A stretch of DNA of 64,000 nucleotides, from positions 141,999,106 through 142,063,105 of the forward strand of contig CM060698.1 in the NCBI GenBank assembly GCA_030686995.1, in the 5' to 3' direction. Position numbers and translations under genes: made by a program. Under the pieces are notes generated by a model. That model ran no database searches. It was not told the origin of the DNA and saw only the letters and a program-made list of their open reading frames with translations. Shown here in pieces: positions 57,066 to 64,000 of this stretch. Source of the DNA: Artemisia argyi (Eukaryota; Streptophyta; Magnoliopsida; Asterales; Asteraceae). The stretch's first letter is position 1, and the number at the start of each line of letters is the position of its first letter.

Positions 57066-58819
57066 GTACTAATCTTTTTAATCTTCACTTTTTCTTGTAT
57101 ATCTTTATGTATGGTATCATAGTTGTTTTTTATAAAGTTTCATTTTTTTCATATGGGTTATTTTATTTATTTATTTTTTTTTTTTTCATTTTTTTTCACA
57201 TTCTTGAAACTGGGTTTTTGTTGTTTTGCTATTTTTATCAAAAAATTTTACCTTTTTTTTTTTTTAAAAGCTTTTCTGAAGTGGGTTGTGTTATTTTTAA
57301 TCTTTATGAAATTTGCTTGGTTTTGGTTAAAGTTACCCATTTAAAGTTGTTTCTGAAATTGGGTTATTTTGTTTTAAATCTTTTTATATTGCACCAGCTA
57401 GATTTTGGTTTAGATTATTAGTTGCAATTATTGAAAAGGATCGCAAAAGAAGAATACTTGTAAGACATGAACATTTTCCCCCAATTTGCAGTAACCGGTG
57501 TTTTCCAAATGCAGGACAGTAGTTGCAAATGTAGATATTTTTAAAAGTGCGTATGTTTCATAGGATTCGTTCCGACCTGATGGTTGTCTCTATAGCAAAT
57601 GTTAGATATTACAAATAGTACTTCACTTTTAGATTATTGGTTTAGCTAATGAGCTGTAATGTATCACTTTTCTCCTTCTTTTGAGAATATTGTATGTGGC
57701 CTCTGTCTTGTATTTGATCAAGAGATCACTTCTTTTCATATGCATGCTAGTTTAATATCTGAATCAGTATTATTAGTTTGATGTTTAGGGGTGTTTAATA
57801 TTAAGTTTTTTGAGCTTGCTATTCACTCCATATATAGTTCATAGTTGTACTTGTATTTTTATCTAGGCAAGAGTAGGTGTTGTACTTACTTAAATGGAAA
57901 GAAACAAAAAACAGTAATGCAATAATAGGTGATTTTGGACAAAAAAATGCCATATTTTACATCTATATTTTATATGTTTATTTGTCAAAGTTACCAACTC
58001 TTGTAAAAATGAAGCGGTTTTGGGTGCTTTAGTGAAAATGATCTTTTGTTTGCAATGAAAGAGCCAAATCATGATTTTGAAAATCCAGTCACTTGTAATT
58101 GTTTAGGTTATTTAATATATATGACTGTTGATCCTTCTTTGACCTTTTGTTGTCATTTTCAATCGAAGCACCGTTCCCCTTTGTTAATTATTTTTCTAAC
58201 TATAAATTCCATTTTACAAAAAATCCCAATGATTAATCAGGTTTTTTTATATTAATTATACAAATTAACATCATAATCGTGGGATCCTTTTAAATCGGAA
58301 TCAATGGTGTCATATTGATACCATGATGGCATGATGTCTTATAATGATTGTTAGTGGACAAAAAAGGTAGTTAAGTTAGACTTTTGTCTACATTTGACTT
58401 GCACAGTTGCACGCCTCTAAAAAGTGTTTTGTAATGAGTTCCAGCAGTTTAGCTTTGTAAAAAATGGCAACTATACAAGGAGCTGCATTGTCAATCAGAT
58501 TGTAACTTAATAAAAGCTTACTGGTATTCATTGTGTTTGTTTCAGAAGTATATGTACCTTTTTTGTCTTTAGCTTGTTGTTACTTCATGCCCACATAAAA
58601 ATGCTATATTTTGACTTGATGTGTAGTTTAACGAAAATATCTGATTAGTTGTGAATTTTCTATATTGTCTTTAAAGTAACAAACCAAGAAAACTTTTTGA
58701 TCAAAATCAGTGCCATTTGTATACTCCTCTATCTAATTTGTTACATTGTTTAAGAAAATCTTAATAATTGTGGGTGGGTTTCTTTATTCAGGATAGTGAA
58801 ATATTTGGCGAGTGTTAAT

Positions 58820-60380
58820 ATGGGGGATCATTTCGTGTTCTTGGTTGATCGGTTGCTGACAGAAGCCACTTTAGAGGCTGCACTCGAAAGCAGAAACCCT
58901 TCAAAGCAGCCGGATCCCGTAGGGAATGAGGATGCAGTTATCGATTGTTCTTCACATGACGTCTTTACTCCAAAGAAATTGGTCGAATGTAGAATATGTC
59001 AGGATGAAGATTTTGATTTAAATATGGAGACTCCTTGCTCTTGCTGTGGCAGCCTGAAGGTTGTAATATCTTATTAATTAAACCTCTTGTCTATTTGTTG
59101 AATTTTGTGGATCTCGTTTATCTTACTTTTTATTGGTTATATTGTTTCACTTTTTGTAGTATGCTCATCGCAGATGTGTTCAAAGATGGTGTAACGAGAA
59201 GGGTGACACCATCTGTGAAATATGCCACCAGGTGCTTTCTTATTTTGTGATTGTTAACATTTAAGATCATTTTTAAGAGGCCTGAATGTTTCTGAATATC
59301 TAATTAAAAATGTTATGACTTTAGCAATTCAAGCCAGGCTACACAGCACCGTCCCCTGTCTTCCGGTTAGGGGGCATTCCATTGAATTTTAGGTAAGTAT
59401 TTTATTCTTCTTCAGTTATGGAAAAAGAAGCACAGGTTGACTTTTAAGGTCAAATCTGTTTCTTTCAACTTTCAAATTAACGATTTCATCACCTTATTAG
59501 TTATTACTAATGGATCGTTTTCCCTGTGTTTGGAACTTGTTACGTATGATATTCCAATATGGTTAATTAAATTTCCACAAAACATAAAATAAGGCTTGAC
59601 ATGTTGAAGTTAAGGATCAGTTCATTTGACCTCAAAGGTCAAACATTCTGAAGATGTGTATAAGTATTGTCTTCTAATTTGTTGCTAAATTGTTTGTTTT
59701 TCAGGGGGCATTGGCAGATTGCTAGGAGGGACATGAACAATAATCCTCAAATAATTGCAGTTGTTTCACCTGATCGTAGTTTCGTTGATCAGGAATACGA
59801 TGAATATGCCGATTCCACTTCTAGAACTGTCTTTTGCTTCCGCTCAGTCGCTGCTCTTGTATGATCTCTCTTCCCTTCCCATTCAGTAATGTCTCGGTTT
59901 TGATGTAAAAGTAACCTTGTTAAATATTTGTGTTCAGTTTGTGGTTCTCCTATTCTTGCGTCACGCTCTTCCAGTCATTGCAAATAGAGCTGGGAGTTAC
60001 TCTTTTTCGGTGTTTATGGTAATAGAATTGCAGCTAACTTCTGATTTTATAAATTGCAAAATTTGGCATATAGGTCGACACTTTTTCACATGCTTGTTTT
60101 CCATTTTTTGTCATCAGTTATGGTTCTTAAGAACTTCAGCAATTGTCTTACCGATCTACATCATGATGAAAGCCATGATGGCTTTGATACATCGGCGACG
60201 CCGACTAGTGAGTACTCTACATTCTCCTGTTTTCCTTTATGGTAATCAACCACTAATGTTGTTTTGGGTTTGACCCTTTAGGCTTCTAATGCATCGTCAT
60301 CATCACTTTCCTCTTCTGATGAAGGAGAAGCCAGTTTAACCCCTTCACAGAACCAGCCACGTGTGGCTCGTGTTGATTGA
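58820..60380 (+). CDS. RING-CH (RINGv/MARCH-type) membrane E3 ubiquitin ligase, 267 aa
   Basis: Seven coding exons with GT/AG borders and matching phases: 58820-59059, 59160-59231, 59325-59392, 59705-59858, 59938-60018, 60118-60207, 60282-60380 (TGA). They sum to 267 codons with no break. The start is [20 protein letters not shown], usual for this plant family; an in-frame ATG at 58796 would add 8 residues. The RING-CH C4HC3 zinc fold is at about residues 61-104: CRIC, CSC, YAHRRC, CEIC. The Ser after the fourth Cys is replaced by another Cys (CSCCGS). Then QFKPGYTAP and GGIPLNFRG (DUF3675 region), and two hydrophobic segments ([32 protein letters not shown]). Such proteins sit in membranes and attach ubiquitin with an E2 enzyme. 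The tail is Ser-rich. Confidence 0.92.
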
Positions 60381-61194
60381 TTCGTGTGGCATGTTCTATT
60401 AGCCGCTCAGACACACAAGGCAAAAAATATGTCATGGACAAGACATGATGGTTCGTATGTGATGCACTGCCCGGTCAGTGAACAAGTACCCCTGATCATT
60501 GTTTAGCATTGCTCTATTTTTATGGCAATTATTGATAAATGTAGCAGCTTTTAGAGAAAAATCTGTATAATTTATAATTTATGTACCTGGTTTCATATGT
60601 AAATTCTACGTCTACAATGAAAATGAAGGAAAAGATGTCAAGTTCTTTTGAACATAATCAACTTGTTGCCTTGATTACGTAGTACAGAAGATTCGTAAAT
60701 TAAAAAATTATTGACAACTAATGATCAAAATTACGCTTATTTGTAATTTTCAGAAAGTTGTAAAAAAAAGATATATCTTGGATTGGAACTTGTTAGGGAT
60801 TTATATGAACATGATCTGAATGTTTGCTACACAATTGATGTGATGCTCGAGACAAACCTCGTCTAAGCATATATTCATGCTGCAGCAATCACTTGTTATT
60901 GTTTTCTATCTATGCTATTTTAACAATATTTATAAAATCACATACAGTAGAGCGACATATCGCAGACCTTTTATAACAAAATTTATAAAAAGGTTTATGA
61001 AAACAAAGACTCGTTCGTTACTTTCTTTATCTGTCACTATCTTGCTGTAGAGTTATCTTGGCTTGCATAATTTAAAGAAGGTATCTAAATATTCATAATC
61101 CCATTAACGTTTACTTGTTATTGCTGTAGACTCTGGTGAAGACTTTGCTTTTTCAACCACAACTAGTACCCTACCCAATTTTCATAACAGAATT
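60381..61194. other. 3' UTR of the RING-CH gene and upstream region of the QSOX gene
   Basis: AT-rich with possible poly(A) signals AATTTATAATTTATG near 60568 and AATGAAAATGAAGG near 60615. The QSOX 5' UTR probably lies at about 61130-61194. No other gene seen. Confidence 0.45.
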
Positions 61195-63756
61195 ATGATC
61201 ACTCTGCAACAATCCATGTCTTCAGTCTTTAAGCTTCTCTGGAGCTTCATATCATTATGGTCGTTATCATCATCTTTGCTCATCCATCAGGCTGTTGGAT
61301 CTCGGTCACTCCTTAACGATAGTGGATATCAGCAGCCTGATTTGGTAGTTGAATTGGATGTTACTAATTTTAATTCGGTTCTCAAGGATACGACTGCTAA
61401 TCATACCATCGTAGAGTTCTATGCTCACTGGTCAGTTCTGAACATCTTATTTTTTTCATTTCTAGGTTTATAACCTTTGTCATATTTTGTACAATTATTT
61501 ATGCTCATAACTCATAACTCATAAGCCATATACATATTCATCTCTCTCTTGACTCTTGAGCAGATTTATAAATTATATTCTTTGATCGGATACAGTCATA
61601 AAGACTCGTGTAGAGACATATTTGAAGATCCATCTATATCCTCATATATTTTGTGGTTATTTTTTATTATAAGTGTTTACATGTTATTTACTTTTTGCAG
61701 GTGTCCAGCTTGCAGAAATTACAAGGTATTTGTACTTCAATTCACAATATCTCAAATTAACTTGTACATGTTTGTTTTATTAATTTCTTATCACTGTTGC
61801 TTCAATTTTGTAGCCCGAATATGAAAAGGTCGCTAGACTTTTCAATGGAGCCTCTGCTACTTATCCTAATACAGTATTGATGACACGATTAGACTGCGCG
61901 ATTAAGGTAAGGTTACTTTCATTGCATAATCTTTTTGATGTAGCCAACTAACAATTCTATGTACATCTACAAGTTTTAATATTGACAAAATTACACGGAT
62001 GGTCCTTGTGGTTTACACAGATTTCATGTTTAGTCCCTATTTCATTTTAATTACACCAGAGATCCCTATTTTGGGAAACGTTGCACGCGTTTGGTCCCTA
62101 AGTTGGATGGACGTTATCTTTGACCGTTAAGTGTATAATTATTATTTGCCCGTTAGTCCCTCCGTTAGTATTTTTTGCACCGTTAGTCCCTCGTTAGTAT
62201 TTTTTACAAAAAGTACTTTTTTTTAGACATTAATTTTTTTACAAAATTTTTTTTTTTTTTGGAAATTAACTTTTTTTTACTAAAATTATTTTTTTTTCGA
62301 AATTATGTTTTTACAAAAATTATTTTTTTTTCAAAATAATTTTTTTTTCGAAATTAATTTTTTTTAGAAAAATTAATTTTTTTTTTCGAAATTAATTTTT
62401 TTACAAAAATTACTTTTTTTTTCGAAATAATTTCTTTTTCGAAGTTAATTTTTTTAGAAAAGTTAATTTTTTTTTCGAAATTAATTTTTTTACAAAAATT
62501 ACTTTTTTTTCGAAATAAATTTTTTTAGAAAAATTAATTTTTTTTCGAAATTAATTTTTTTACAAAAATTACTTTTTTTTCGAAATAAATTTTTTTTCGA
62601 AATTATTTTTTTCCAATATTAATTTTTTTGGAAAAATTATTTTGTTTTTTAGATGAGTTTCGATGATTTTCGGAAGAGTTTCGATGACGTTTCACGTTTA
62701 ACGAGGTTCAGACGAACTCGAAAAAATTCCCCGAGCACACCATTGGAAAGAGCACGAAAAAACGAGTCCAACGGTATTTTTATATATTTTTGAACCAGTC
62801 CAAAACTCCTTGAAATGAAAGGTAAAATTATATCTAAATGGACCATTTACTAAGTTGTGTTATATAATTAATATTGCATGTATATATTGAAGTCACACTC
62901 CAGCGCAGCTGGAAGTGTGATTCACTCTCACACGAGAGGTCATGGGTTTGAATCCCAGCTGAGGCAAACTTCATGTATATTATCCATGCCACGTGGCACC
63001 ATCTCAGTGGTCCACGTGGCACACGACCCGTACCTAGATCCGACCCGCCAGTTTATGACCCGATCTGACCCGATTTGACGCGTTGACCAACATACAGGAC
63101 TAACGATGCAAACAAAACTAACGGAGGGACTAACGGGCAAATAATATTTATACACTTAACGGTCAAAGATAACGTCCATCCAACTTAAGGACCAAACGTG
63201 TGCAACGTTTCCCAAAATAGGGATCTCTGGTGTAATTAAAATGAAATAGGGACTAAACATGAAATCTATGTAAACCACAAGGACCATCCGTATAATTTTG
63301 TCTTTAATATTTATAAGCACTACATGATAATACATATTTGACATAAGAAAACCAAAATGACAATTAAATGATTAATGTTCTACGCAATCAGTTCCTTTTG
63401 TATCCATGTTTCGTGTCACAGGTAAATACTAAAATAAGTGACAAGTTCTCTGTTAATCACTACCCGATGCTCTTTTGGGGAACCCCTTCTGGTTTTGCTG
63501 CTGGTAGCATGGATGGAAACGTTGGGAAAAGTGAAATCCGTACTATCAATAATGGAAGAACTGCTGATCGCTTGCTGAAATGGATAAATACACAATTGGG
63601 AAGGTATGTGGTCTAGTGATACCATATTGCATTATATGTGTTGTACTTATTAATTTACTTTAGATTTGGTTTTTTAGCTCCTATATCTTCAAAGATGATA
63701 TATTATATCATGGGAAAGACGAGCTTCATCAATTAAATGTCGCAGACTCTGCACAG
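61195..63756 (+). CDS. Quiescin sulfhydryl oxidase (QSOX), 5' part, 205 codons in window
   Basis: Coding exons 61195-61430, 61701-61725, 61814-61906, 63422-63603, 63678-63756, all with GT/AG borders and consistent phase. The N-terminus has a hydrophobic signal-peptide-like stretch (FKLLWSFISLWSLSSSLLIH). The thioredoxin domain follows: VELDVTNFNSVLKDTTANHT, VEFYAHW|CPAC|RNYK with the redox CxxC at residues 80-83, YEKVARLFNGASATYPNT, FSVNHYPMLFWGTPSGFAAG, and DRLLKWINTQLG. QSOX enzymes make disulfide bonds in secreted proteins by passing electrons from the CxxC to an Erv-type FAD domain and oxygen. The FAD part and the rest lie beyond 64000. After a possible acceptor at 63852 the frame stops within four codons, so the next real exon is probably outside. 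Intron 3 holds a 1.3 kb transposon. Confidence 0.9.
62208..62642. repeat. Tandem array of T-runs with CGAAATTAA and ACAAAAATTA
   Basis: Units of about 17-20 bases alternate TTTTTTTCGAAATTAATT and TTTTTTACAAAAATTACT, repeated more than 20 times inside the Mutator-like element. Confidence 0.85.
62890..62965 (+). other. tRNA-like (SINE head-like) segment
   Basis: CAGCGCAGCTGGAAGTG resembles an A box and GGGTTTGAATCCCAGC a B box, 45 bases apart, as in tRNA genes and SINE heads. An acceptor stem cannot be paired well, so it is not an intact tRNA gene. It lies inside the transposon. Confidence 0.45.
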
Positions 63757-64000
63757 GTTTGGTTAAAAGCTATGTTTTAAGAATTGATTATCTGCAAGAG
63801 TATTCAGACCATTTAGTAACTGTGTTGACTGTATGTTTTGTTTTGTCTATAGCTCGAAATGTGAAATTATGAAAGAAGGATGCCTCTTTGATCAGCGCGT
63901 GTTGGTTAGTTGGAAAACAATCCTGATCACCAAATCAGGCATTATTTGCATGAAGTATAAAGGATTTGTTTGGTATACCAGCATACCGCGTAACCTCCAT

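Larger units (their letters stand above)
61984..63302. mobile_element. Mutator-like non-autonomous element in QSOX intron 3, 1319 bp
   Basis: Perfect 9 bp target duplication TTTAATATT (61975-61983, 63303-63311). Inverted repeats of 186 bp (61984-62169 and 63117-63302) start GACAAAATTACACGGATGGT and GACAAAATTATACGGATGGT. The interior is a TTTTTTTCGAAATTAATT-type tandem array (62208-62642), a linker, and a tRNA-like segment near 62890-62965. No coding region. It leaves the splice sites of the intron intact. Confidence 0.9.

Noticed and set aside
56993..57421. 142-codon plus-strand frame rich in Phe and Leu
   Set aside because: It is T-rich leader/intron sequence of the RING-CH gene and crosses the likely splice donor at 57066.
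62890..62965. Functional tRNA gene
   Set aside because: Box-like motifs exist, but a cloverleaf with acceptor stem cannot be drawn; kept only as a tRNA-like segment.
63852..63900. Sixth coding exon of the QSOX gene
   Set aside because: An acceptor-like CTATAG is present, but the joined frame reaches a stop within four codons and does not resemble the next QSOX segment.

Overview
This is a 64 kb piece of plant nuclear DNA. The evidence is spliceosomal introns with GT/AG borders, an F-box/FBA gene pair, a PADRE (DUF4228) gene, a RING-CH E3 ligase with DUF3675-type layout, a plant QSOX gene, and dense plant transposons (Ty1/copia, Ty3/gypsy, Helitron, hAT, Mutator-like, SINE). A transposon-borne PB1-like/AT-hook gene recalls those common in Asteraceae. 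That family assignment is a guess; I cannot name a species.

Layout. 1-5653: decayed Tat/Retand-type Ty3-gypsy element on the minus strand, cut by the left edge, with its 5' LTR at 5161-5653. 6670-7170: small intact PADRE-domain gene. 7.2-15.4 kb: duplicated intergenic blocks, including three copies of the PADRE gene's 3' flank, an apparently exact 330 bp tandem duplication and repeated F-box leader sequence. A 343 bp Helitron sits in one block, and the matching block keeps the empty site. 17306-18370: intact F-box gene. 18421-23874: a 5.45 kb Helitron inserted in the 3' flank of that gene, carrying an intron-containing fragment of a PP2A B55 regulatory subunit. 24658-30330: decayed Ty1/copia element.

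31.1-37.1 kb: a stack of nested insertions. A hAT-type element (8 bp target duplication) is interrupted by a small LTR/TRIM-like element. That is split by a Mutator-like element (9 bp target duplication), which contains an unusual foldback element. The foldback has long inverted arms of 20 bp tandem repeats around a core of 20 bp near-palindromes. A second copy of the family lies at about 51.8-55.8 kb. 37.4-40.3 kb: a second F-box gene, made a pseudogene by one TGA and carrying its own Helitron in the leader intron. 42716-42794: an orphan exon of indole-3-glycerol-phosphate synthase. 44.9-50.3 kb: two hAT MITEs, a tRNA-derived SINE with an 11 bp target duplication, and a 3.77 kb long-TIR Mutator-like element. 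The last carries a two-exon AT-hook/PB1-like gene and a 113-aa open frame but no visible transposase. 58820-60380: intact seven-exon RING-CH E3 ligase gene. 61195-63756: first five coding exons of a quiescin sulfhydryl oxidase gene, with a 1.32 kb Mutator-like element in intron 3.

The host genes here are unrelated single genes, not a pathway. The F-box and RING-CH proteins both belong to ubiquitin ligation, but nothing shows that they cooperate. Most of the window is transposon sequence. The best candidates for something undescribed are the two-copy foldback family, the gene-carrying Mutator-like element, and the Helitron with captured exons. All similarities were read by eye; no alignment or database search was run.
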